A stretch of DNA of 64,000 nt from Scleropages formosus (GCF_900964775.1 NC_041806.1:20641488-20705487), one strand, 5' to 3'. Shown: positions 48,870-63,934, counted from the first letter of the stretch. Numbers and translations: made by a program. Notes: a model not told the origin generated them from the sequence alone.

Positions 48870-51800
48870 CAGTATAAAGAAAGTTAACAGACACCAAATG
48901 TGAGCACTTTTGTTTATTTTTTTCTGTTATTCTTGATGTTCCATTTTCTCGTGTTTTAAATGTGTCGGAGATCTGGAAGATTTGTATGAGCAGCAGTGGT
49001 GTAGATCCACAGCAGTTGCCTTTGAACACAGGTTGGCTCATTTTCCATTGTGTAAACATTGCTGATCAGTTGGTTAAACAACAGGAGTCAAGTCAGCTGC
49101 ACATGTTCGAAGAAGTTCCAGAGGGTCATCTCACATGGTCTTCCACTTCTACCACAACTTCTACACTGAACTGGTCTGTGGATTCTAGCACTATTAACTC
49201 AGTCTCAATAGAAAATGTGCAAGACATCATATAAGCCATTATATGTTAGATACTTAACAAAGGTGTTAAAGTAAAAATTTACCACAGATGGTAATTTAGT
49301 TTAAACTGTCTGGTAACTGGGACATTCAAGTCAATGCATTTTCAAAATAGTCCTGAATGAGACTAGATGAGACTATGGGCACCTGTCAGCATATATTTTT
49401 TTAAAAATGTTATGTTAGACATCATGCTGTATATCACATTGTCTGAACCGCTTGTCCCATACGGGGTCGCGGGGAGCCAGAGCCTAACCCAACAACACAG
49501 GATGTAAGGCTGGAGGGGGAGGGGACACACCCAGGACGGGACGCCAGCCTGTCGCAAGGCACCCCAAGCAGGACTCGAACCCCAGACCCACGGGAGAGCA
49601 GGACCCAGTCCGACCCACCGTGCGCCCCCTCATACTGTATATGACTATGTATATTTGCAGGGTTGTAGTGCTAACACGTTTTTAAAAAAAAATTCATGTA
49701 GTCTGTGCTGATACTGCATCTCATTTCTATTAGTAAATAATTAATATATTATTAATGAATATTTTATTAATATCATGTCCAATATTCCAAGTAAAATTTT
49801 GCACAAATGGTGACTGTGAACAAAAAACTTAATTCAAAAGTGAAATTGTGTTGTAGTGTTCAGACGTAGTGCAGCAGTTCAGTTTCTTAACTCATTTCTG
49901 AAGGTCCTTTCATTAACTTATTTTTTTATTATGAACAATGCATAAAGCAGACAGTAACACAGCCCAAATTATGCAAATAGTTGGCATTCGGAAGTACTTC
50001 AGGACACCCTAAGTTGCTTTTCTATCCAGGGGGCTTTATGATCTCAGGTGCACAAATTAGCTCAGTGTTAGCATGGTGGATTAGTGCCAGAGAGACCTGC
50101 TAGGCTGGAGGGGGTGCAGTTTTTCATGTTCTCTATCTGTGATATCTAGCACAGGGGAGCTAATCCGAAACAGATGGCACTGAGATCCTGGGCCACTGCT
50201 GAAAGAAAAGTCATGAAATATCTTTCTGCAGCTGCTTTACCAAAATAAATATATATTTATGACCTCAGTAATTACATTAAAGGGGGGCGCGGTGGCGCAG
50301 TGGGTTGGGCCGCAGTCCTGCTCTCCAGTGGGTCTGGGGTTCGAGTCCCGCTTGGGGTGCCTTGCGACGGACTGGCATCCCGTCCTGGGTGTGTCCCCTC
50401 CCCCTCCAGCCTTACGCCCTGTGTTACCGGGTAGGCTCCGGTTCCCCGCGACCCCGTATGGGACAAGCGGTTCTGAAAATGTATGTGTGTGTGTGTAATT
50501 ACATTAATTATACTACGAAAAGGGGCAGCATTGTGCTGTGGCCTCAGTCCTTCGAGGCTGTGTGTTTGGATCTCATGGAGTTTGCAGGTTCTTCCCATAT
50601 TCATGGAGGTTTCTGGATTCAGGTGCTCATATTTCCTCCCTCATTCCAAAGATGAGCTGTTCAGGTGGATCGCTCATTCTAAATTGTCTGTAGTGTGTGA
50701 GAGAATGTAGTGTGGGGGGCAGCTCAGCTACGATCATTGTGATCTTAAGTGGAAAAGTGGTCAGTGAAAAATGTGAAAATGGACTGATGCTACTCATATT
50801 TCTTCCCTGAGCTATGCCTTGCTACCTTGCACCCTATGAGAAAAATCAGCTCTCCTTAACTGCCGGACGGACAGCTATCAGTTTACCAGCATACTGTATA
50901 TATATTTATAAAGGTGTTGCTGTCTTCTTTCAGGCCCAGCTTGACACTCTGCAGCTGAACTATCTCCACAGTGCCACTATGGCACCCACTCCAGTACCTC
51001 TGAAGCTCAGGGATGACACAGAGTCGAGAGCGAATCCACGGGACCGCCGGGTCTCTTCCGTTGAGGCTTCGAAGCATCCGCAAACAGAAAACCACACGAT
51101 ACCGACCATCCCTGAGCTCTCTGAGACCTTTGAGAAGAAGCTGCGCTTTCGAAGCAGAAATGTCATGTCCTTGGTAGGCAATATGTGTCACTCACAGATT
51201 CACGGGTTTGTTAGAGAGAAGCCTGAGCTCAGACTGCTGATTGTGTCAATTGTTTATATTGCCAGTTTATGTTCAACCAGTTTATTTAGCAGATAAACAT
51301 TTGTTTTACTGCAGTAAAAATAATCCTTTAAGACAATATATTCTATGTATATCTGAAGTCCTGGTGAATTACCTTCAGATTCTGTTCCTTTAGTATCACA
51401 AAGATAAAATGGCCATGAGCAGTGCTGTGAGTATGATTTCTCTTGCAGAGCGATGCTGACAATGTGTGTCTCATCTGCCACAATGAAATGCGAAATGATG
51501 GTGGTGCGGTCCGAGAGCTACACTGTTCGCATCGCTTCCACAGAGAGGTAGGGTTCAGTTTCCGGATGCTGGCACCTCAAAGCTGCATGCTACAGTTTTC
51601 TGACTATGCTGGAGGCAAGAAAAAACAAAACACATCACAATACTGCATTCCTAAAAAAGGTGTTGCATTGCATGAGCAACTTTTATGAAACCCATTGCAT
51701 GGTAAACTGCATTATATGGTAAACCATGTTTTATTGCATGGATGTATGTGTTAGCATTTTGCATGCATGCAGTTTTTTGGTCAGATTTAAAACTGTGATA

Positions 51801-53007
51801 TCTGCTTGGTGTACATGGAAGGCAAGGAGGTCAGTGCAAGAATGCAGCTGTAGTGGAAGCGTGGTGGCAGAATGTGTGTGGGGGGGACTAGGAGACGACC
51901 AGGTCTGTGTGGAGCAGGACGAGTACTGCCTTCGCCGACATCGACGCTCCGTCCGGTGGCAGTGCTGATGTCAGCCATGTCGGTATGAAATACACAGATA
52001 GACACAAGCCCCCCCAGCCTGTGCCCCCTTCCCATATCCAGACATCCAATGCTCATACCACATCACACAGAAAAAGAGCTTGAATGTTTAATCTCTGTAT
52101 GCTCCTAATCAATGTAGATCTCACTTTTAGAGGGATTTATCTCTGGTGACTGATGTATCATTTTATTGAACTTAAAAATATAAAAAATTTTACAATGTTA
52201 TTTATGTAGAATTTTTTTTTTCTTTTAAACTCAAAATAGGGTAGTGTGAAAAATTTTTTCCATTTTAGGTCTTTATTGATCAAGAACAATACATCTTTTC
52301 CAATGGGGTATCTTTGTTCTGAGTGTTTCTGATTAAGGGCACTTGGATTAAAATGAAACAAGAATAGAGTATGTTATGTTTTCCCATTTAATAGTCTTTC
52401 TCTAAAGAGGAGCACTTAGTATCTCCTGTGTGAAAGTGGATTGCCAACAAGATGTTATTTCAACCTGTTGATTGCTGCTCTGCAGATCAGGAATTGAGCT
52501 TGGGATGATTTTCTGTCAGTATTTATATAGTTTGAAAGCATGGATTTCCTAAAATAATGGCAGCTAGTTCTATAACTGACCAGCATTTCCTAAATTGACA
52601 CAGGCCATAATCCTGGACTGTGGAGCAGAAAGGTGAATTCCTGTCCCTTAGAAAGACTTTCATGAATCCACATTGTGGAATTATCCTTTTGGGTGCCAAC
52701 GAAGGTCATATTTAGAATCATAACAAAAATAGCCAACACATATAGGTGGAGGTGTTTTGTTCACTGTCATTGAATTAGGAACCTTTTCACTTTTATTGTG
52801 TCTACACTGTTGGTTTTTTTGCTCATTGGATTGGATGCATGTACTGCACAGTAACTGCCATGGTGACACAGCTGGAAGAAGCTCCTCTCTTTGTTTCAGT
52901 GCATTGAGCGATGGCTGTGGAAGGAACAGTTATGTCCCACCTGCAGCGTCCACGTAGCCATGCCCGAGCCCCTGTACTGGTCCTCCACGCACCTCAAAGT
53001 ACCCTGA
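47742..53007 (+). CDS. lnp1: LNP1 homologue with C-terminal RING-H2 finger
   Basis: Exons 47742-47897, 50934-51173, 51449-51547, 52900-53007; all phase 0, 200 residues. The N terminus [22 protein letters not shown] matches human LNP1 (acidic start, then FAKWMSS.WGHS), and [15 protein letters not shown] (residues 114-128) matches its KFSESFERQLCFRTK. The last two exons encode a canonical C3H2C3 RING: C139, C142, C158, H160, H163, C166, C177, C180, with ERWL before the last pair. This predicts ubiquitin E3 ligase activity with an E2 partner. Human LNP1, as I recall it (178 residues), has no RING. Locus and both flanking genes (TOMM70, TMEM45A) support orthology. Exon 4 joins exon 3 in phase with good splice sites, completing the zinc-binding pattern exactly at the junction (H..RE|C), so the RING is not an artefact. 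A further in-phase exon in the 3-kb intron 1 cannot be excluded. Confidence 0.88.
48813..48869. repeat. (TATC)14 microsatellite
   Basis: Uninterrupted tetranucleotide repeat of about 57 bases in LNP1 intron 1; likely highly polymorphic. Confidence 0.95.
49435..49630 (-). mobile_element. SINE-2 copy (reverse) with target-site duplication
   Basis: Reversed tail gaaccgcttgtcccatacgg, body aaggctggagggggagggga, reversed B box ggactcgaacccc, head ccaccgtgcgcccc. catgctgtatat (49423-49434) and catactgtatat (49631-49642) flank it. Confidence 0.9.
50281..50495 (+). mobile_element. SINE-2 copy, full-length and young-looking
   Basis: Head gggcgcggtggcgcagtggg, B box ggggttcgagtcccgc, tail gacaagcggttctgaaaatg plus TG repeat. 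A perfect 12-bp duplication taattacattaa is at 50269-50280 and 50496-50507. Best copy for a family consensus. Confidence 0.93.
50520..50710 (+). mobile_element. Degraded V-SINE-like copy
   Basis: ggggcagcattgtgctgtgg head, tctcatggagtttgcagg, tttcctccctcattccaaag, gagctgttcaggtgg. Order and spacing match the copy at 40441 but with many changes. Confidence 0.6.
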
Positions 53008-53808
53008 TCAGAGGGTACCCTCAGCTTTCAGACTAGGACCTGATTTCCTTCCACCTACCACGGCTGGACACCCACCAGAGACCCATACTGGCAGTCAAAG
53101 GCTTCTTCCTTCTTTACACCAGAGCTTCGGAACACCTCTCCAGGCTCATAATATGTGACGACGTCCTAAGTCCTCTGTGCACATTAGATTACAGCATCTG
53201 AACAAAACTTCAGAACCATGACCCGCATGCATATTATGTAAGGAGATCATGCCAAATGCAAATCCAAGTAACAGCACAATTTTTACAACTTTCTTTATTC
53301 AGCCAATATAGTGAGATCTCACAACAGCAGGTAGTGAAAGCTCATTTTTACCAGGTTTTAACAACTCTTTCCTATTATCCATTTTGACTTTTATACAACA
53401 CACTTTTAATGCCAAACTACAGGGAAAACTAAGATAAAGGATATTTTTTTTAGCAATGGTTCTGTAACCTGTGGTTATTACAAGGTGTTTACTAATGATA
53501 TTTGAAAATTATACCTAAAAGGTATATCTGTACTGTATCAAATGTGGATAAATAGCATTTTTACCTTTCATTAATTTAACTGAACACTGCAGTATACAGC
53601 CTATGCTTATCTGACAGCACACTGTCTGTCATACTCAAATACAGTACTGGTGCTGTAAAATTAGGACAACCAATGCCAATGTAGAGATGCCTTTTGATGA
53701 CTTTATATAAACTTGGCAACTAATTTCTTGTGATCTATAGTAAGATCTGTAGTATCTATGTGATGGTTTCCATTACTGTTTCAATGTCATTTTCATAATT
53801 TTTATTTG

Positions 53809-53814
53809 AATAAA
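53809..53814 (+). terminator. LNP1 polyadenylation signal
   Basis: AATAAA about 800 bases after the stop in an AT-rich, repeat-free stretch consistent with a 3' UTR. Confidence 0.6.
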
Positions 53815-54299
53815 ACTTGCATCGTAACTATTTTCCTTGTAACATGCAGTCTAAATTATGTGAGCAGTTCTTAACTACAGTTGACTAAATCAATATATAC
53901 ATTAGATCACCATATACCATAGTATATGGTATGGAAATTCAGTGGAATTCAAGACTGTGTGGATATGAAGAAATTAGTTTCTTTGTGGGGAAGTAAAATT
54001 ATGGTGTCCGGGAACATGTTTCTCATTGCCGTTATACAGTGTTTGTTACAGACGACGACTAAATAGGTTCATTCCTTCATGATTCCTCATCAAGAAGTTA
54101 ATATTAAAGATGAAGACAAGATGAGCTCATCTTTTGTTTTTCATGCTTTAAAAATGTTGTTTTTTCTATAAAACAATGGGTTTGCTATAAGCGGTACTTG
54201 TTGAAATTCTTAGAGAAAGGAATTAAAGTAAAATGATTAATCATATAGAAAGACATTAAAGGCCGTAAAAAGATGTTAGCAACACTTGCTAAATCATCA

Positions 54300-54672
54300 T
54301 GGCTGCGGCAAGACATGCCATTACCGCAATGGACACTTTTCTCACCTGGTTTGGTTCAAAGTTCATGAACTGGTTCAGGGAATGGTCATATCTACCCAAC
54401 GTCCCAAAACACTTCCATGCGTCTCCCTTCCTTTTGTCTCACCACTGGCTTCCCGTTGTTGCCTGTATCAAGTTTCACGGTCTGTGTACGGTCTACGAGA
54501 CGGTTAAAGGATCTGCACCCCAACACCAAGAAAACCCAAGCAGTTCCTACACTCCAGGAACAGCACTACGCTCCTCTACCTTTGGCCACTTGGTGGTCCT
54601 TCTCATGATACATCTAAAAACAAAGGTCTGCTGGTGCTCAGGTTTGGCCTGAATGTGGTGGAATTTACCCCC
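54300..54672 (+). mobile_element. Degenerate LINE ORF2 C-terminal fragment
   Basis: HHWLPVVACIKF, VYETVKGSAPQ, YTPGTALRSST and GHLVV follow the order HWLPV...IKFK, VYK..G.AP.Y, PYTP.R.LRSS seen at the C terminus of fish non-LTR retrotransposon polymerases. The words fall in two frames, so the copy is broken. The ends are not defined. Confidence 0.65.
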
Positions 54673-54723
54673 CCCCAGAACAGCTGAATACCTCACCCTA
54701 TATATAGATGCCCAACACATACC

Positions 54724-54939
54724 TACATTTACATGTATTCATGTCGCTTATGATTTTCCCCAAAACAACTTACAGTGTTAAGCTACCTACAATTATTCAC
54801 CCATTTATACAGCTGGGTAATTTTACTGGAGTAATTTAGGGAAGTACCTTGCTCAAGGGTACTACAGCTGGAGGTGAGATTTGAAGCAGCAACCTTTGGA
54901 AACAAAGATCGCAACTCTTAGTACTCCACTATCAGTTGC
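54724..54939 (-). mobile_element. SINE-1 copy (reverse)
   Basis: ctacatttacatgtattcat, ccatttatacagctgggtaa, gctcaagggtactacagctg, then a degraded reversed B box and A box. Confidence 0.8.
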
Positions 54940-55339
54940 ACTATGGTACAGTGGTTATTTACCGTAGTAATTATGTTTGTTGTTTAAATCTCACTTCTGA
55001 GTGAAGAGAATGAGGGAAAGGACAGAATTAAACTAGCAGCGCTTAAGCCGTGTCTAATTTTTTCATCTCCTCAGCTAAATGAATATGGACATAAATGTAA
55101 AAACGCCATGTTTAATTCCCTGTAAAGTGCAAAGTTCACTTTATAAGTCCTTGGGCAGCTGCGTCAGTTAAAAAGCGGCTAGTAATATTAGCTAATATTA
55201 TTAAGTTGCTTAGTTATTACTAATTTAACGGTGATGCTATGAGGTTTTTGGCACAGTGGCAACGCTGTTTTGCATTTTAATCGTGAGATAATCGTTTGTG
55301 CTTTTGGAAAACATACACTTTTTTGTTTGTGAAATGACT

Positions 55340-56370
55340 ATTTGTGTGCTCAGGCGGCAGGCGCGGCACAGGCCGCCCCCTCCTCGAGCTCGTACTCTTC
55401 CGAGAGGCGCGCGACTGTAGCGCCGTGGCTCTCTGCACGTACCCAGGTTTACCGCCCTGCAGCCCCGCCTTCTGCGCTCCAAGCCCGGGGAAAGTTCACT
55501 CGGCTTGTACTGAAAACACACCCGGAAAAAGCATTTCCCTTCTCCGTTATATTCTTCACATTCAACTGCAACCTACAGATATGGCCCAAAAGTCATATAG
55601 CAGGGAAGGTAAAAACTGTGGAAACACGGATGTGGTGGAAACTTTTGAGGGGTCGTGAGGCGACGCCGACGTCCCGAATCGTGCGCAAGCGGAACACAGA
55701 ACGCAAAAAAAAAATGTCTTTTATTCGAGATGCTCCGCGATGTTTGTGAAAGAGGAAAGAAAAGAGGGAGGCAAAAAAAGAGCAATGATTGAAACACCGG
55801 GTAAATTGGTGCGGGGTGTTTGTTGTCCACGAGCTGTGAAGCGGGGGGGGGGGGCTGTTTGCTCTCCACTCCGTGGCGCTCGAGGGCGGTGGAAGTGAGG
55901 ACGTGGAAGCCGGTTCTGTGGGCGCCACGAGGAGCCCCGGCGCCAATCCCAGCGGCCCTGGGCGGTGCAGGACGGGGCTGGACGAGGCTGGACGGACTCT
56001 TCTCTCCTCCTCCGCCGAGCTCCGTCCACAGTGAAATTAATGAGACCGAACGTATCACTCTCCTCCCGGAGCGGTCAAGACCTCCAGGAAGCGTCGCTGA
56101 GATTTAAACTCGTGTGTGGGAAGTCGTTCCTGACCCGTCATTATCATTGGTGTCGGATTAAAATTGGTTTTATTGGAGAAACTGGCAAGTTGGAACGGAG
56201 GACGAAGTGCCGTGTTGTGGAAACTCCGATTCAGATGCAACTTAGTCGTCGTGGGAGTTGGAAGAGAGAAACGCACACACAAGTTGGGTGTGTGAACGTG
56301 CTGAGCTCGAGAGAGAGCGAGAGTGTGTGTGTGTGTGTGCGCGCGCGCGCGAGCACTTCGCCGCTAAGGT
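55340..56370 (+). promoter_or_regulatory. CpG-rich block, probable TMEM45A promoter and non-coding exon 1
   Basis: The density of CG is high compared with the flanks. A run of about 11 G lies near 55843-55853, and a TG tract passes into a CG tract at about 56321-56351. CTAAG|gtaaca at 56368/56369 is a plausible donor for a 5' UTR exon joining the acceptor at 60016. It faces TMEM45A and no other gene starts nearby. The exon itself is inferred. Confidence 0.5.
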
Positions 56371-56660
56371 AACACCCCGGGAATTGACTTAAATAATTAA
56401 TAATAGGGTACAGACTACAGTAAACGGGGCTCGATCTTTACCGCGATGAGATGTGCGCGTCATTCACTTTGAAGCGCGATAACAACAACAGGTCTTTCTC
56501 GCTACATTGTTACAGTCTAGTTACACATATTAAACTAATGTTTGTCATGGTGAAAAATGTGAACTCCTAGTACACGTTTCTAGACAGGTGTGAGTTTTGT
56601 TTATACCTGTGATCGCAACTCATCAGGTAAATGACTTATGTGAGCGAATTAGTTTTATTT

Positions 56661-56840
56661 TACATTTGTTTAGCTGACGCTTTTCTCCAAAGACACTTCA
56701 TTATTTAGCCATTTATACAGTTGAGTAATTTTACTAGAGCATAGGGTAGAAAGCTTATTCTACTACTGCTGGAGGTGGGAATCGAACCTGCGACCTTATG
56801 GGTCCAAGGACTGCAGCGCTAACCAGTACTCTACCAGCTG
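56661..56840 (-). mobile_element. SINE-1 copy (reverse)
   Basis: tacatttgtttagctgacgc, ttttctccaaagacacttc, ccatttatacagttgagtaa, gggaatcgaacctgcgacc, gcgctaaccagtactctacc. It carries private changes (tagagcatagggtagaaag) that recur at 57608-57639. Confidence 0.85.
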
Positions 56841-57271
56841 AGCTCTCCACACTTTAAATTAAAGTATGAGAACTCTCATCTTAAATTAATGCAAACTTTA
56901 CCTTTTCTCTCGGATTTAGCCTTTATATTCTATAAACTGTCACATTATAAATGCTAGTTTTATTGCCATAGGTTTTTTTTCTCTCTATGATATGTACTGT
57001 ATATCCACAGGTATTGTGTTGGTGTTTTGGAGTCTAGTTTCATATTCTCTGCAGAAAATCGTTCTGATAACAGCAAAAAAAAAAAAAAAGGTGAAGTGCC
57101 AGTGGACTAGAAATAAGGCACAGCTGTATTTTCCACATTAGGAAAACAAATGATTTCCTGTAATGCTGCCATTATGCGTCCAGTTGTGAAGATGTGGCCT
57201 CGTGCAATTATAATGTTGACAACTGTCACAAGTATACCGAAATACCCACTTTAAGTGATCGCTGATATATA

Positions 57272-57435
57272 GTGCGGTGCAGCAGGTAGCACTGGTGCCC
57301 CACAGCACCTGGACTGTGCGATTATGCATCGCTTCTAGGGTGTGTGTACCCTACCAGCAGTCTTGTGCTTCAAGGATAGGTTCTAGACCATTGTGGCCCT
57401 GCATTGGGCAAGTGGTTACTGATAATGAATGAGTG
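57272..57435 (+). mobile_element. Degraded SINE with a SINE-2-like 3' end
   Basis: ggtgcagcaggtagcactgg head, then ggataggttctagaccattg and gcattgggcaagtggttact, ending atgaatgagtg. The 3' part parallels the SINE-2 end (taggctccggtt...gggacaagcggtt). Confidence 0.55.
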
Positions 57436-57607
57436 AATAATTGACATATGTTCATAAAAGTTGACATATGTGGTGGCCTTTTGCACATAAAAAGTAAATG
57501 AAAGCAGATCCATCCCTCCTCACTCCTACTTTATGCCGTAAATGTTTTTACGCAAACTAAACTGAGCTTTAGTTTCATTTTCAGTGATATCCCCAAACAG
57601 ATAAGAC

Positions 57608-57639
57608 AGTAATTTTACTAGAGCATAGGGTAGAAAGCT
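57608..57639. repeat. 32-bp exact copy of a SINE-1 internal segment
   Basis: Identical to 56724-56755, including changes private to that copy; see findings. Confidence 0.8.
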
Positions 57640-58875
57640 GACATCACTGTCTGTCCAGAGGCAGTTCTGCCTCTGTGTTGACCATGTTCCGCTCCCCTCC
57701 ATGATGGATGCCAATGCTTGGATCACCCATTTGTCTCCAGGACTGTGGTCCTTCAGATTTCAGGAGGTGCTGCTGCTGGGGTCAGTGTTGGTCCCGCCCG
57801 ATTATTTCCTTTCCCTTTGGCGGTGGGGCAGAACCAGGTTGGGCTGGGTAGTCCTGATCGCTATCCGACAGTTGAGGAACATGACATGCAAGGGCATCGG
57901 AACACACCAACATTTATATCGGGTTTCCACGACTCTGGAACACACTGATGTGTCTCCCTACCGTGCATCAAAAATTTGGTGTCCAGTTATCATGTGCCTG
58001 AACATCTAGTTACCATTACTCCCAGCTGCCTACTTGTTCACACTGAGAAGGGGCACCCAGAGTTCTCCGTTCTGACGTTTGAGCATTAGCATTATTAATA
58101 GCGATTAAGCGATATATTCTTATTTCCCAGTTTTCGTTCGGGAGGCAGATCCAGTCATAAAAGTGACGCCAGTTTGACCTGCGCTGTATTTCTGATATAA
58201 ACACAGTCTGGTTTTCTTAATCTGCATGAGCTGAAGGACCAATTACAATTCTATAACAGTGCAGTGGTTCACTGGTTCAGAGGTGACGTTACCGAGACAC
58301 CCGCCATTCCCGATCGGACCGGTTCGCATTTCCGCAGAACGTTAAGACAACCGAGTGATGGGATTGGGTTTCAGGTTATCGTTTGTGAAGTGTTTTCTGG
58401 CTCATGCATATTGATGCCCACTTTGTGGTGTGCATGCATTTATGTGTGAGTGTGGTTGGGGTTTCTTAGCTGTGTATCAGCCTTTCATGTCATTAATCAG
58501 GTGCGTGCAGAATAGCAAAGGATGAAAGAGACAATTGTGGGATTTTATTTAAATTTGTTTCAGCAAAGCAATACACTGTAACAGTCCCTCCACCGCTGTC
58601 TCCATGATTTTTCACTATGAGGTTTAGATCTTTGTATTGTTTGTCTCCTTCACTCTCAGTATGCCATATATCTTAGACTTAAAAGTGCTATATACTTTTC
58701 CTCAAGCCTTCAAAATTCATTTTGCGTGCAGGAGCAGCAGTTAACAGCAGTAAAAACAGGAGTAAAATGGTCATTTGACCATTTTGGATGAATGTTTCTA
58801 CAGTGCTTATTAATTTTAGTATCTAACAACCAAGAGTGATCCATGTGATGTGAGAGCATAAGCGGGTTTTTCGTG

Positions 58876-59540
58876 TATGTACATTTATTAATTTAGCAGA
58901 TTCTTTCATCCAAAGCCATGTTCAGAACAGTGAAATCAAAAGTGCATTTCACCAGCAGACGGGGAGACACAGATCCAGATGTGTGATCCTCAAAATACAG
59001 TCAGTCTTTCCTGATGTCACTATTTGAACCAGCACACATTAAACAGGTAGTTTCTTACAGAACTGGTGGAGGAATTTTAAAACAAGTACAATTACAAGAG
59101 CAACACCATATACAGTTAATAGGAAATACAAAGGGTAGTTGTGAAAAATGACAGTGTATACAGTTTTATGATATGAGATCTAGAGAGAAATGGGTTAGAA
59201 AGAGATGTGTTTTGACACCCTTCCTGAATTTTGAGAGATTCAGCAGTTCCGAGGGACAGAGGGAGATCATTCTACCACATTGGAGGCAGAACCGAGAACC
59301 TTCGGTTTCTTGATTCAGGACCTCTTGTGCCAGAGGTGGAGGAGTGCAGCAGTGTGGTTGGGGTGTAGCAAATAGTCAGGTTTTGAAGGTGTCAGGGTAA
59401 CATTCCTGGACACATCTTGGTTGTTCTGTTCAGTAGCTCTATTTACACTAGCAGGGTCTCGGAGGCCTCATCCTGGGGAAGGTACGCAGCCTGGGTGCAA
59501 GAACATCAGCCAGGTTTGCTGAAGAACAGTCACATGGTGT
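58876..59540 (+). repeat. Unclassified dispersed repeat, about 650 bp
   Basis: Starts gtacatttattaatttagca and ccaaagcc, then gtgtgatcctcaaaatacag, ttcagcagttccgaggg, gaggcagaaccgagaacc and later tcaggttttgaaggtgtcag. Related fragments occur at 1814-1945 (head) and about 60445-60520 (middle). No coding capacity is seen. It could be a non-autonomous transposon or a retroposed transcript. Confidence 0.55.
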
Positions 59541-59566
59541 CCTTCTAGATGTCCTGGTCCTACTTC

Positions 59567-59569
<3 letters not shown>

Positions 59570-59613
<44 letters not shown>

Positions 59614-59617
59614 GCGC
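59570..59617. repeat. (CA)n(CG)n microsatellite
   Basis: About 20 CA units followed by a short CG alternation, upstream of the TMEM45A coding start. Confidence 0.95.
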
Positions 59618-60025
59618 TTGCCATGTCCTTTGATTTCCTTGAACCTCGGTCTCTTGTTCTTAGATGCCACCTGGTGCAAGTCTAAGAAAAGGGTAAATGT
59701 TAAAGGAATCTGAGGAATGTTGAAGCATGTAAAGAAAGCATAATGCTGTCCATGAGGCATGTGGCATAAAATATGGCCTTATGCCAGTAAGACTTTTTTT
59801 TTCCTTTACCACCAGATGCAAAATTTGAAGGAAATTTGAAAAATTACAGGTTCTCTCCATTGAAAAGCAAGTGAAACATACAACTTTACAATGAATCATA
59901 TCAAAAGTTATAACTTTGTTATGTTGTCCGTTTATTCATGTTATTTTTCGAAAGTCACTCTGAGAGACAAAGCTTGTTATGGACTATGAGGCAGCAGCTG
60001 TGTCCTCCTGTTCTAGGTGTGCTGA

Positions 60026-63934
<3,909 letters not shown>

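Larger units (their letters stand above)
47898..50933. other. LNP1 intron 1 contents
   Basis: Holds a TATC microsatellite, an inverted pair of SINE-2 copies (49435-49630 minus, 50281-50495 plus) and a degraded V-SINE-like copy (about 50520-50710). No other exon is convincing. Confidence 0.5.
53008..60016. other. LNP1 3' UTR and TMEM45A upstream region
   Basis: LNP1 3' UTR runs to about 53830. A degenerate LINE fragment (about 54300-54672), a SINE-1 (54724-54939), a CpG-rich block (55340-56370), another SINE-1 (56661-56840), a SINE (57272-57435), an unexplained stretch (57640-58260) and a 650-bp repeat (58876-59540) follow. No complete extra gene is seen. Confidence 0.55.

Noticed and set aside
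55573-56058. A 161-codon minus-strand frame rich in Pro, Arg and Ser
   Set aside because: Typical chance frame in a GC-rich promoter block, without start context, splice partners or family match.
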